A DNA stretch of 64,000 nt from Hsuehochloa calcarea (taxonomy: Eukaryota; Streptophyta; Magnoliopsida; Poales; Poaceae), in contig CM070599.1 of the NCBI GenBank assembly GCA_036346395.1, positions 10,655,232 through 10,719,231 of the forward strand, written 5' to 3'. The notes below the pieces were generated by a model. It did no database searches, was not told the DNA's origin, and was given only the letters and a program-made list of their open reading frames with translations. Below, one piece after another: positions 23,160-34,399 of the stretch (position 1 is its first letter; every line of letters starts with the position of its first letter). The translations under genes and the position numbers were made by a program.

Positions 23160-24731
23160 CCTCACAACAAATTGTAAGGACAAACCACCCCAAGCTCTCC
23201 TCGCAGAGTCAAAACCGAGAGTCGCCCAGAGGCTTAGTGAAGATATCACCAACTGGTGCTCACTCTCCACAAACCGAGCACAATGTCACCCTTCTCTACA
23301 TGGTCTCAAGAAAGTGATATCTCGATATCAATATGCTTGGTCCGAGAATGTTGCACGGGTTCTTGGCAATGCAAATCGCAGACGTGTTATCACAAAAGAG
23401 TGGAACACAATGATAGCTAACCCAAAATCCCGCAGGTCGAGACCATCCAGCACTTGGCTACAAAGAACTAGCCGCAAAGAACGCACTCGGCCTCCGCAGC
23501 GGGATCGCGAACACCGGATTGCTTCCTTGACGCACCGTGAGACAAGAGAAGTGTCAATGAATTGGCAAGTGCTGGTGCTCTTCCTATCTATCCTACAACC
23601 AAAGAAAATCAGACGGAGAAGGCTCTAAGAGATAGACAAGAAGAGGAAGAGTACCAGATACCATAGTCAATGGTAGCTCAAGGTACGAAGATGCGCTTCA
23701 CCGCCGACGGTGAGATACGCGAGGAGAAGCTCAAACCGAGCACAAAGACACAAAGAGAAATGTATGTCCGGTCTCGAGGTCGTGAGGTACAAGAGAGAGC
23801 CAATCATGCTCCCAAATCCTTTTGGTCAATGTGTTCGCTTTCTTCATCCGGATCCAGAGCACAGAGATGCCATCGAGTTGATATCGCTTTCCATCATTCA
23901 TGTCAAGCGCTCAGAGGTCTCGAGTGTATTTGCCTTGATGAAGAAAGGTACCCTCCCGAGTCTGTTTGATTTGGAAGCCAAGGAAGAAGCTCAACTCGCC
24001 CATCATGCTCATCTCAAATTCCGAGCTCATAACATCGTAAAACCGAGACACGAGTATGTGAGGAGCCGCTAAAGATGATGTCGCCCACATAGATCCGGAC
24101 GAGCAAAAGATCTGCCAAGACGGTGGATGAACAATGTCTTGTCTATTTTACCCATTTCAAAACCATGACTCAGCAGATAGGACTTAAGCCTTTCATACCA
24201 AGCTCTAGGAGCCTGCTTGAGTCCATACAAAGCTTTGGAAAGCTCTGTAGACATGATTAGGTATTTGGGGTTCTCAAACTCGGAGGTCGCCTAACATAGA
24301 CTTCTTCCTCAATAAGGCCATTGAGGAAAGCACTCTTGACATCCATTCGTAAAGATTGAAACCCTTAGAAGCCGCAAAGGCAAGCAGATTCTAATGGCTT
24401 CAAGTCTAGCTACAGGGCAAAGGTCTCTTCAAATCTAGACCTCAACTTGAGAGTACCCCGAGCTACAGCCTAGCCTTGTTTCAATGACTAACCCATCTTC
24501 GCTTTGTTTGTTCTTGAACACCCATTTGGTCCCAATGATATTGTGACCTTGAGGGGGCTCAACAAGGGACCGCACCTTGTTTCTTTCAAAGTTTTCCAAC
24601 TCCTCATGCATAGCGCTTGTCCAAGACTCACGATAGAGCATGACAAACGCCTTTGGGCTCAAATGAGGCGATTTAATGCGAATGAAGATGTAAGAGAGAC
24701 AAGCCGCCTTTGGAACGTGTGACACGCTCAA
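23160..24731 (-). pseudogene. Copia reverse transcriptase-RNase H pseudogene
   Basis: The RT start is at 24435-24731: SWTSAMHEELENFERN and then NIIGTKWVFKNKQ. A further RT block at 24069-24254 has KALYGLKQAPRAWYERLKSY and DKTLFIH, with a degraded catalytic region after it. The RNase H C-terminus at 23200-23290 reads FVESEHQLVDIFTKPLG across a frame change. These motifs are specific for Ty1-copia. Frames switch repeatedly, so no enzyme is produced. Confidence 0.93.
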
Positions 24732-24799
24732 GAGGTCTCCAATGATCCGCTCAAGGATGGTCCTTTGAATGTGTCTTGGAGGTCCAGGTGAGATGAAGA

Positions 24800-26800
24800 A
24801 GTGGCCTCTACCTCATTAGCGATGAGATAGGAACAGAGCCACTAGCTTCGTAAGATGCGTAGGTAAGGGCTGATCTCCTCGAGGTACAAAGTGGAAGAAG
24901 GCACTCAAGAGAAGGAGGAAGAACTCGATCGTAGACAACCTTCATCTCCGTCTTCCTCTTCGCCCACAAAGATGGACTCGCATCGCTTCTAGAGAACTCG
25001 AGATATCGTGCCTAGTCCCTGACCGCCTCATCAAGGTCACTTCACGTGTTTCTACCATTTTACTAGACTCTCAGCCTGCACTCTATAGGCACGAGAAGAA
25101 GTCGAGTAACCCGTAAAGATCCCATCACAAGATCGTGACTCGAACTTATCTAGGTTCCTGCACTTTAATAAAACACTTGCAACCAAACACACGAAAATGC
25201 GAGACTGGTTTTCGCCATATCTCAACTCATAAGAAGTGCGATGCAAGAGTGCCCAAGAAAACTCATAGAAACATGACAGCAAGAGCAATTGCCTCATTCA
25301 AAACTTCCTAGGTGTAGAGTACTCATCAAGCATCGTCCCGCCATCTCGACTAAGGTACGGTTCTTCCTCTCCACAACGCCATTTTGTTGGGGGACGATGG
25401 AGACGAGAACCGGTGCTCTACACTGCCTCACCACAAAACTCTTAAAGTAGGAATTTTGAACTCTGCCATTATCGCGAATTGCTCGTAATGCACCGGGAGC
25501 TCAACAGAAAGCCTACTAAAAATACCACTAAAAGAGTAAACGCCTCATCCTTCGAGGCTAAGAAAACACCCAAGAGTACCTCGAGAAGTCATCGACCACA
25601 ACAAGAATATACCACTTTCCTCCCGCCGATCAAGACTCGAGCCGACCAATCAGATCCATATGGAGCGCTTGTCCCGTGCATCACCATTGTCACCGTGGAT
25701 CGAGAGTGAGAAGCGGCAACCATCTTGCCGCGCCGACATGGAGAGCAAACTAGATCCTTGACCATCTTGAGTTTTGGCAAACCACGAATGAGATCGTGGT
25801 CACGACTCGTGTCAAATGATCAAAGCCTATATGACCTAGTCTCCTATGCCGTAAAGTCAAATCACGGATTCGTAGCAATTAAACACCGAGAGGATCACCG
25901 TAAGACTCGTAAAAATCAGCACAAAAGATCCTCCCATATCGAGAAATCCCAAAACTAGACTACCCAAAAATCAAGAATTTTGCACTTGTTTTTCTTAAAG
26001 CTCACTCAGAATCACATCAGTAAGTCGAGAGATCAAAGCGATTATACTGCAGCTTACTTACTAAGGCAACATCTTTTAAAATAAAGGAGTCATTAATGCT
26101 CACAAGACTTTAGCGATGACACGCCTAAATGAAGCATCTCCAAGGTGATCGCCTCATCACCGGAGCACAAGCTAGGGAAGAAACCAACGAGAATCTCCAA
26201 ATATATGGCGAGAACAACCGAGTCTACAATCCATACCTTTCCTTCCCGGCCCGGCGACTCGAGTCAAACAGAGTAAAGTCTCAAGATCGGGTGAATCAAC
26301 AAAGGATTTTGGCACCCAATACCGAGTAACACGGCGAATGATGAAGTAGTCAAGCAAGACCGACCTCTATCTACCCTACGCCTCGCCACTCAACAAGTCG
26401 ATGGTCCGTGTGCAGACTGAAGTCGCTGGTCAATCCGACTACTATGGAAGAGCGAGTCGAATTCGCAACATGTCGATCACGCCTGCGGTAGCCATCTCGA
26501 AAGGGAAACCGAGATCTACCTCAAAACGACGGGTTACGACCGAAAGGAGCATGAGGACGAAAATCGTAAAACTCGTAAAAACCAAGTCCTCGATGTCGCC
26601 CTAAAACATCGGGCTTGTATCAAACCTAGACTCGTGTTGGTCTTAGGTGCACTCATAGTCCGGGCTGACCATGAATGTACCTAATGACTCAAGACGATCT
26701 CTACGCGCGATCTTGGCGCGCTCAAGCAATGATCAACTAAATGTCCATCCTTCCGATGTAAGGTGCAATGATACTTCGCCTCGAGGGTCAAGTCGCAGTG
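24800..26800 (-). pseudogene. Copia integrase and protease region, heavily fragmented
   Basis: The clearest piece is 25052-25297: LHRTSYELRYGENQ, then FESRSCDGIFTGYSTSSRAYRV, the integrase C-terminal part. The rest of the interval aligns in position with integrase core and protease, but I can read only short matching stretches. Small deletions, often of CT or TC, interrupt each frame. Confidence 0.75.
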
Positions 26801-26974
26801 GAATCACCTTGTCGTCAGAGATCCTTTGAACAAAACCCGCCGACTTAAAATTGACTTTCTCACCCCGGCTTAGTTTTGATCACACCGTGCTATGGTTTTG
26901 AGCACGACAGTGGATGCTTCCTTATATCCTCATGGATATCATATCCTAGACCTCGATTAAATCTGCAAATTTTA

Positions 26975-29094
26975 GATTTGTCTAGAATGAGATTGCTTCT
27001 TCTTGCCTCCTACAAACCTCTCGAGAGTGTTCATAAGATACCGACACTCCGAAAGAGAGAGGTGCAAGAAGAGCAGGGGAAGAAGAAACAACAGAAGGTA
27101 AGGGAGCGTAAGAAGAACCAACAAAGAGAGGAAAGATTGGCTTGTGCATGCACAAATGACATTGGGGGACAAACCCCATCAAGCTAGCAGATTGGTTCAC
27201 GTTGCTAGGCGCCTCTACCAAACCCTTAGACTTCTTCCCAAAGACACACAATACAAGCAGATAATTGTGTTCTAGAAGGTCCTTAGTTAGCTTCACACAT
27301 TTTTCATCCAAAGCAACCAAATCACATTTTAGTTTATTACATTGATTGCATGGTGAGCTAACAAGGTCCTTAGAAGCATACTGAGCCAATTTGTTACTGT
27401 GATCAATCATTTCTTGAAACCGCTAGATATGATTCTAGTTCAGCAGTTAACTTAGGACAGGTTTAAACAAAAAACAATAGTCTCTAGTAGCGCAGCCTTG
27501 AATTCAAGAATTTTGTGATCCGCCTGCTTTAGGTTCATCTTGAGATTATTACAATTTTCACAAGTCTCAGCAGATCAAGCAACATGGTATAAAGACCTCT
27601 AAACGAATTGTCCTTAACCTCACATGAGGTGCAAGCAGTAGCCTCAACAGTAGTAGATGAAGGAGGTGCTACCCTACTCATCTCTAATTCAGTAAGAAGG
27701 CTAATGTTCTCTACTTTAATCATGCCAAGTTCAGAGGACACACTATCATGCAAGGTCCTTAGTTTTTCCATGTCATCAATCAAAGCACAGCATGTGTCAC
27801 AATCATCCCGGGAGGGAGCATATGTAAGCAAAGTAAGCTCCCGTGATAGTCTAGCTACTTCCTTCTCCAACTCAAAGACACTTAGCCCTAGACTTAGCAT
27901 GAAATCTACCTAGCTTAAGAAAAGCATCATTGTCTGGTCGTAAGTGGGACTAACCTCATCTGAGTCGGAGTACAGCCTCGTCGCTCGATTCGCCTCGAGG
28001 CCATGAAGCACATGCCGAGAAGTTGCCGCCCTGGGATCATGATCGCCCTTCCCATCATCGCCACTCCACCCCGCACCTCGCCGGTGTCCAGCTCGCCGAG
28101 GGGTGAGGACGCGATGGAATGCCTTCTTTGCCTTCCCAAAGTTGCGAACTTCTTCTTGCCTTGGTCAGTGCCGAGGGCTTCGTGTTGCGGTTCTTGTCGA
28201 TGTAGTCGTTTGCTTGGACCGCCATAGTCACCTTTGCCCTTCCTCAGCTTGGGACAGCTTTGCTCTGATGTGGTTTGGGCCACCACACTCAAACAAATCA
28301 TAGGACCTCCTCTTTTCCATCCCTCCTCCTCTTGTAAGCATGGGAAAACTTTCGAGCTAGGAGGGCTAGCTGTTCATCCTCGTCGCTCTAACCGATCATC
28401 GCTATGTCACGAGAGCAGCTAGGAGAACCCGCAGACGACTCGTAAGAAGATCCAGAGGTGGGATCGTGACTAAAGCCATCGACCGTGACTTCGACCTTCG
28501 AGAGACAATGTCAATCTCGTGAGTCTTGAGACGCGAGTAAAGCGCATCAAGAGTCGTGGTCGAGAGGTCCGTGTTATCTTTGATGGTAGTCACTTTCATC
28601 TCCCAAACACGAAGATCAAGTGCCGAAAGCATCCGCCGAGCGTTGTCCGAGTCGGGTATGTAAGACCGACCACCTGAGGTTGCTCAAAATCTTGTGAAAA
28701 CGCCAAAAGCACTCGCCAAGAGATTCACCAAGAAGCATTTCAAATTTATCGATTCTCGCTTGAACCGGTCTTGTCGAACTGCTTTAACTGGGTGGTGCCT
28801 CATGGTATGCATCGAGGGTCACCCTGATGTCGTAGCGTAAATCAAATGAGAAATGCGATCAAACTCACAATCGCCAAACCTCAATGATAATGTTCCTTGC
28901 CTTAGCATTTGCCTCAACATCGGGCATGTTTCCACATTGATGTTTTCATCGGCAGAACAAAGAAATCTAACCTTCACCTTTCTCCGATGGCATACCCCGA
29001 GCTGTGATGTAAGTTTCATTCGCTCTTCCGTAAGGGTAATCCAGCCATCAAAGACCGGAGGCTTGGTGGAATACTTGTCTCTGCCATGGCTCAA
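26975..29094 (-). pseudogene. Copia gag pseudogene with coiled-coil region
   Basis: The N-terminal part (28819-29094) has TKPPVFDGW. The central gag part (28402-28632) has DLSTTTLDALYSRLKTHEID and RSKSRSMAL. A coiled-coil and cysteine-rich region (27535-27900, 26982-27410) has LEKEVARLSRELTLL, DDCDTCCALI and CNQCNKLKCDL. Long coiled-coil gag extensions occur in SIRE-like copia elements. The reading frame changes several times. Confidence 0.8.
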
Positions 29095-29125
29095 CCGACC
29101 GTTAAGATATATAAAGAAGAGCTAA

Positions 29126-29138
29126 CCGCTCGATACCA
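29126..29138 (-). promoter_or_regulatory. Primer-binding site of the copia element
   Basis: The minus strand reads TGGTATCGAGCGG two bases from the LTR edge. This differs from the perfect initiator-tRNA complement (TGGTATCAGAGC) after the eighth base. Confidence 0.85.
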
Positions 29139-29140
29139 AT

Positions 29141-30571
29141 TGAAGGACCGAAATGGCAACAGAGGGGGGTGAATGGTGCCTAAAAGTTAATAACTCCCCT
29201 TTATCAGATTTAACAAGCCTACAAAGATCTCTCGAGATCTAAAGAAAGTAAATGAAGCAAGATCAAATAACAAAAACAAGCCTCTGGCCGTTTCTTCCGA
29301 AATCGGAAGCTCGGCCAAGAAGGTGCGGAAGTTCCGCTATGTAGTTCCATTGTAAAATCTAAGTCTCGATTATCCCGATCAAGAATGTAACGCCGGTTTT
29401 TGGCCAAAAATCCAAACTACTTTTGATCTGTTGTTCTTCTCTGGTCAAGTTTCACAGGACATCATCCTAAACAACACCTTGACCGTATTGAGAAGAAGTT
29501 GCTAGCAAAGATTCAATAAACAAAGCAAAATCGGGTTTCTTGAAGAATACGAAAGAAAGACCAAAACCCGCGAATCGAGAGATTCTTAAATTCTTAGCTC
29601 ATGAAACTTTGAGGATATATTAGCAATATCAAAACGACTCTAGCTCTCAAGTTTCATGCACTCTCATAAGATGAATCAAAAGATACACCGAAACCTAGAT
29701 ATTCAACGTATAAACAGTGAGAGGAAGAGTTGCAAAATCAAATAATCAAAACCTCAGATTTCATTGGATTGAAACAAGGATTACAGAGGTAAAGCAAAGA
29801 GGAATGATTACAATAGGTTTCAGTTCATACACTACAACTCAAACTCTCTCCAAAAGCAAAACAAAGCCTTTAGCAAGAGCTAACCCTAATATTCTTTCTC
29901 AAAGTCTAACCCTAACACCGTGAGTTCACTCTATTTATAGCCTTTGCTTAATGGGCCTCCAACCCATTAAGCCCGCTACACCCGAACGGAAACCGCCCAC
30001 TTGTGCCGCTTGCGAAATTCCTGCTTCGCCTTTGCGCACCTTCCGAAGCCTCCCAGACGCTTTTGTCGCCCTGACACGCAACCACCTCAAGATTCACGCC
30101 GCCTTCGACACATCCGACCGCTTCGACTTCAACGCCGCTCGCGCTTAGTCCGATCACCTCGTGTCTCGCCATGACTTCATCTCAATGTCCCGCAGCCAAC
30201 ATGCATAAAAACACATCACATAGCATTGCACAACATCATAGCATCAAGATTTGTATAAGACTCAAACTCATACAAAATCAAAATCACAAATTATCCTTCT
30301 CTCGCATAGCTCGACACAATCGGAAGTTCCGACTTACCATACAATGAAGTTCCGATTTCCGTAACGACAAGACTTGTCGATTATCGGAAGTTCCTATTTC
30401 CAACGCCGTAGTTCCGACATCTAACTTCGCGCCATACACAAATGGTAGTTCCGATTTTCCTGTTTCAAAGACGTAAAACGGTCCAAACCGAAAAACTCAA
30501 CTCTCAACCTATTCATACACGCTGTCAAATACTCATCACTCAGAATGGAGGACCTCTCACATGGTCTCTCA
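29141..30571 (-). repeat. 5' LTR of the copia element
   Basis: It is 1431 bp, starting TGAAGGACCGAAATGG and ending at TCTCA on the plus strand. The two LTRs are easy to align over their full length, which suggests a fairly recent insertion, although many small indels separate them. Confidence 0.94.
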
Positions 30572-30990
30572 CCTAATTTTTGAAACGTCTCGTCCTAATT
30601 TTCCAAACCTAAACCCTGAATTTGTCGAGATAATTTCGGAGCATATAAAATTACGTAAAATTTACACAATCAAGTCCTCTATATAAGGAGTTTGAAAAAA
30701 AAATCATAATATTTGGACCTCAGTATCTCTATTAGAAAATTCACAAAATATTATAATTAAAATAATTTTATAGAGAAAATAAAAAATTTAAAAATTTTGA
30801 AAAAATTATAGAAGGAAACACACTATGCTAGGAGGCTCTAAAAAAACTTTCATAATTTTTCGTGCTCATTTCATATATTTAAAAATTCCTCAAAAAAATA
30901 TTACTAAACAAAATTTCCAAAAAAAAACAATTTTGAACACTGTTAGGGTGGGCCACTGCCATCATCTCCGCATGGCGCAGGGCACGGGCA
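30572..30990 (+). repeat. Right part of repeat family R1
   Basis: This continues the repeat interrupted at 19886. It matches, in order, the reverse complement of 60115-60550 (TTTGTCGAGA, GTCCTCTATATAAGGAG, GGACCTCA, then GAGGCTC and AAAAATTCCTC) and, for the first 240 bp, 63270-63455. It ends near a GC-richer core at 30945-30995. Confidence 0.85.
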
Positions 30991-31049
30991 CCGATCGGGA
31001 ATTTATGAGATATGGGGGCTACTTTTGAAATTTTCTGACGCTATATGGC

Positions 31050-31295
31050 CAAATGAGTCCAAAATTCCAGTTTCGAAAGTTTTTGACGTATATGGCATTG
31101 TTGCGCTCGTTATTAGCAAAAACAGCTCCCTTCGTGTTGTATTGCCAAATTTGGCACAACGGACAAGCCCGACGTGGACATCCACATACGTACCCCTATC
31201 CCGCGGAAGTAATCTGTACCATTCCTGGGTGGCTTGGACCTCTCCCGTGCTACCACGTCACAACGGACACGCCGGTCATTGACATGTGTTGACGT
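31050..31295 (+). repeat. Dispersed repeat R2, copy A
   Basis: About 240 bp match 52312-52525, including CCAGTTTCGA, GTATATGGCATTGTTGC, the palindrome GCCAAATTTGGC and GTGGACATCCACAT. No terminal repeats or coding potential are visible, so the element class is unknown. Confidence 0.85.
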
Positions 31296-31750
31296 TCATG
31301 CCCCTGTCATGTGGAAGCAATCTGCACCGTTCCTGGGTGGTCCGCACCCTCCCGTGCTAATAACCATTTAATATTAACCATCCTAGGGCGACAATGAATC
31401 CTGGCATAAAATGAACAAGGTGGATAAACAACAACTAGGGTTCATAGCTACTTCCCGATAAATTAATTTGGTAATCCGTAGCAATGCAATAGTTTAAACA
31501 TAAAATAAGTTTGTAAAGTTGGGTGAAATATGGTCAAATCACAACTTGCCTTTGAAAAGGCAAGGTCATGAACTATCTCTTCTCCTTCTCCTCCGAAAAC
31601 TCTCGGCATGTCGATGTCTACGCGAACAAAAGAGAAAATACCAATAAATACAAAACAGAACAAGAAACGAACACCAAAAATTAAATAAAAAACACTAGAA
31701 GGTAGGGATCGATTTTCACTGGAAGGTAGGGACCGATTTTATATGAATTT
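31296..31750. other. Repeat-like DNA, probably a gypsy LTR fragment
   Basis: The segment around 31400-31560 (CAAGGTGGATAAACAACAAC, CTTGCCTTTGAAAAGGCAAGG) has the look of a grass gypsy LTR, but no boundary is visible. CTTGCCTTTGAAAAGGCAAGG is a near-perfect palindrome at 31546-31567. Confidence 0.3.
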
Positions 31751-31754
31751 AGAA

Positions 31755-32398
31755 TAAAACTGTTGGACCGAAAAGGCGACTAGAGGGGGGTGAATAGGAG
31801 CACGCCACTTTTTTCACAAATAATGGATTTAATACAAATTTCACTCCAGTAGCTATGGAAGCTATGAAGATCAGAATATGAGAACAATGGAAGACTAATA
31901 TTGAATCCAATCTAAACCCCAAAGCAAAACGACAAAATCAACAAAGATTAATACAACTCAATACACTGCCGGTCGGACCGCTGTGTTACTGGTGGTCGGA
32001 CCGATTTCGCCGGTTCGACCGGTACACGGCAATCGATCACGCCATTCAAGAATGTAATGTGATCACCCGATGACGAAGATGAAAATAGATGAAACTTTTG
32101 ATCTACTAATCCAAACTTGATGAAACTTAGAACACACCTTCTCTATGATACCAGGGACCTATTCCAATCAAATATTATGATTATTCTTGGAAGAATAGCG
32201 ATCCTTTTCGATTTGATTGAAGAAGGGTTCAAAACCGGGTCAAAACGAAAACTTGATCCAAGATCTTGCTCGTGGGTGAATGATGATAAAGATGATCCTA
32301 GATGGGTTCCCACACGTCACAGCAAGCTAGATCACATGAAGAATTCAATCAAAAACTCGAAGATCAAAGAAAAACCCAAAATCATCAAATAGAGAGAA
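31755..32398 (-). repeat. Truncated copia-type LTR
   Basis: It begins TGTTGGACCG then GGCGACTAGAGGGGGGTGAA, closely resembling the LTR start of the copia element at 29141 and the reverse complement of the LTR end at 63050-63085. Repeated CGGTCGGACCG motifs at 31970-32030 mirror those in the LTR at 61870-62250. No partner LTR or coding sequence follows. Confidence 0.65.
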
Positions 32399-32402
32399 AG
32401 AA

Positions 32403-32760
32403 CGTGTAACATCCCAAAGATCTGGGGTTGTGTTTCAAATGTATGAAATTGAGGATAAATTAAAACTTTTGGATGCATCCTTGTTGTCATTTGAATTCTC
32501 TAGAATTTATCTCCTTGAAATGTGGACTTTAAATTCAATTAAGTTTATTGACTCGAAGTGTTGCAATTCAAGATCTTCTAGTCAAACCTTGTGATCATCC
32601 TCTAGAAATATTTTTCCTAAATGCTTGGTCATCTTGGTAACCTCCCTAAGAAATTTTATAATTTTCAAAAATTATTTGCTATTTCTTGGCAAAGCCATTG
32701 CGGAGGTGAGCCGCTGCACCCATTTACCATTTACTTACGTGCACCCATAGGTTAGCTACC
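32403..32760. other. Possible gypsy LTR fragment
   Basis: TGTAACATCCCAAAGAT at 32404 resembles the start of a grass gypsy LTR. No second copy or coding region is present in the window, so this is a weak call. Confidence 0.3.
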
Positions 32761-32796
32761 ATGATCGATCGAGTCATCGAAGAAGAAGAAGTTTGT

Positions 32797-32943
32797 TTGC
32801 TTATAGTTGAGGAGGATGAGGTCCTTGTCGTCGAGGCCTGTAGCGGCGAACTTGGATCAGAGCACGTCGACGGAGTCGTGCACGTCCAACAGCACGTCGG
32901 CGTCCCGCAGGTTCGACACCCTCCCCAGCATGTCCCGCCTTGA
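32797..32943 (-). pseudogene. Class III peroxidase exon fragment
   Basis: The minus strand encodes a peroxidase-like segment: RRDMLGRVSNLRDADVLLD, VHDSVDVL, a TGA stop, then SKFAATGLDDKDLILL. Secretory plant peroxidases carry such a GRRDG-to-DLVLL stretch just before the proximal heme histidine. The flanking domains are absent. The fragment lies just inside the CACTA 3' end at 33261, so it is probably a captured exon piece. The family is recognised from motif memory. A search would confirm it. Confidence 0.7.
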
Positions 32944-32989
32944 CTCGGCTATAATATATAAGGATAACGCCAAAATATTTTGCCTTCCG

Positions 32990-33261
32990 CACATGCGTTC
33001 AAAAAATTTCGAACTCCCGTGCGGCGAATCACAGACGATTTGTATTAAGAACCGTCTATGATAAGTATCTCATCACAGACGGTTTGTATTAAGAACCGTA
33101 TCACAGATAGTCTGTGATACGAACCGTCTGTAATATGACGTTATATCTCAAACGGTTGTTCTTAATAACCGTCTGTGAATTATCACAGACGGTTCTATTT
33201 ACAAACCGCCTTTGAACCGTCTGTGATGAGACATCCAGTATGACCTGTTTTGTAGTAGTAA
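32990..33261 (+). mobile_element. 3' end of a CACTA element
   Basis: Repeated ATCACAGACGGTT and AACCGTCTGTGA motifs in both orientations form a subterminal array. The end CCTGTTTTGTAGTAGTA at 33245-33261 is the reverse complement of a CACTA terminus (CACTACTACAAAACAGG), with the last base changed. The 5' end is not visible. It may begin left of the peroxidase fragment. Confidence 0.75.
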
Positions 33262-33690
33262 GCTATGATAAAACAAGCTTTCGATATACTACGTTTTTAC
33301 CTTGACATATCTTTTAGTTCCGGTTCCCTCTGTTACGTGATTTATATGTGTGGCTTTGTATATGAAGTTGCATGAGCCATTCCACAAGATTAAAACAAAG
33401 CTAGCTCACCCATTTGAAAACCTTACCAAATCGTGTTTTTTTCTATACAAGAAAATTTTTGGTTGGTCTATTTAGTTATTTCTCTAACATGATATAGTTC
33501 TCTATCATATTTCATTCTTGATGCACCAATTTGTCTATATAGGTCCATTGCAAGCCAGTAAATTATTTCCTTCAGGCTCTATTTAGTTATTTCTTTCATG
33601 ATTTGTGCTGCTCTTTGTTCTACATATTTCGCATTCGTACATTAAGGTCACAAAAAATAATCACCTTTCTGCTATCTGTGACTTTGGCAG

Positions 33691-34272
33691 ATTCGAAATG
33701 AGAAGGCCAGAAAATACTTGGGTCGCATGCGTGAAGAACATCCTGTCCCCTTTACTCAAAAGTTTCCTAGTGCTGATCCTTTGGCTCTTCGTCTGCTTAG
33801 GCGTTTACTTGCATTTGATCCTAAAGATCGACCTACAGCCGAAGAGGTAAACTCACAAAAGTAGTTTTTACTTTCTTGGAACTGCTTTACAGTTTCACAA
33901 AACACGTATATAACTATATATGCTTTTATATGCTATATTTACTTTGCTTTTTTAATCTTACTTTCAATCTTTGGCTGATCCATACTTTGCAAGTCTTGCT
34001 AATGCGGAACGTGAGCCCTCAAGACATCCAGTTTCAAAACTCGAGTTTTAATTTGAGAGACGTAAGCTGACAGAAGATGTTGTTACAGAATTGATCGATT
34101 TATCGAGAGGTATAGAGAGCAGTAGTTTGGGTTTCCTTTTTTGGTTAATAATATATTTGTGTCGATTGGAAATTGCTTATCCATGAAAATCAAACAGCTT
34201 TTTGGAGTATCATCCACAGATGCTGCAGGAGTATATGAAAGGTGGAGAACAGATCAGCTTCCTCTATCCAAG
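33691..34272 (+). pseudogene. MAP kinase C-terminal exon fragments
   Basis: Three exon-like blocks follow MAP kinase order. Block 1 (33691-33846, AG before and GT after) encodes IRNEKARKYLGRM, then FPSADPLALRLLRRLLAFDP and KDRPTAEE. Block 2 (33971-34113) encodes LADPYFASLANAEREPSRHP, then KLEF, an in-frame TAA, FERRKLTEDVV. Block 3 (34201-34271) encodes FLEYHPQMLQEYMKGGEQIS. This corresponds to the end of the kinase domain and the start of the C-terminal extension in plant TDY-type MAP kinases (inference). The N-terminal kinase domain is missing. A Helitron 3' end follows at 34396, so the fragment is likely captured. Confidence 0.85.
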
Positions 34273-34350
34273 ATGCAGTGTATGAAAGAAGTTTTAGTAC
34301 AGATCAGCTTCCTCTAATCTGTGACGGCCGCGAACATATCAGCTTCCTCT
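34249..34350 (+). repeat. Triplicated 17-bp unit from the MAP kinase fragment
   Basis: ACAGATCAGCTTCCTCT occurs at 34249, 34299 and, with one change, 34334. The first copy is the coding end of MAP kinase block 3, so part of the captured exon was locally copied. Confidence 0.85.
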
Positions 34351-34367
34351 ATCCAACACGCTTTACA

Positions 34368-34396
34368 CGCGCGCAAATGCGCGCGCCGGGCTCTAG
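34368..34396 (+). mobile_element. Helitron 3' terminus
   Basis: An 8-bp stem (CGCGCGCA at 34368-34375 and TGCGCGCG at 34378-34385) is followed seven bases later by CTAG, and then T. A hairpin close to a terminal CTRR followed by T is the diagnostic Helitron 3' structure. The 5' TC terminus was not located, so the element length is unknown. The MAP kinase exons lie immediately inside. Confidence 0.75.
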
Positions 34397-34399
34397 TAT

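Larger units (their letters stand above)
19887..30571 (-). mobile_element. Complete Ty1-copia retrotransposon (10.7 kb), coding region decayed
   Basis: The element starts TGAAGGAC, ends TCTCA, and is flanked by the 5-bp direct repeat CCTAA (19882-19886 and 30572-30576). LTRs are 19887-21298 and 29141-30571. A polypurine tract abuts the 3' LTR and an initiator-tRNA-like primer site abuts the 5' LTR. On the minus strand the order is gag, integrase, RT, RNase H, as in copia elements. LTRs over 1.4 kb and a long coiled-coil gag region suggest a SIRE/Maximus-like lineage (inference). Pol is broken by many short indels. Confidence 0.95.
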
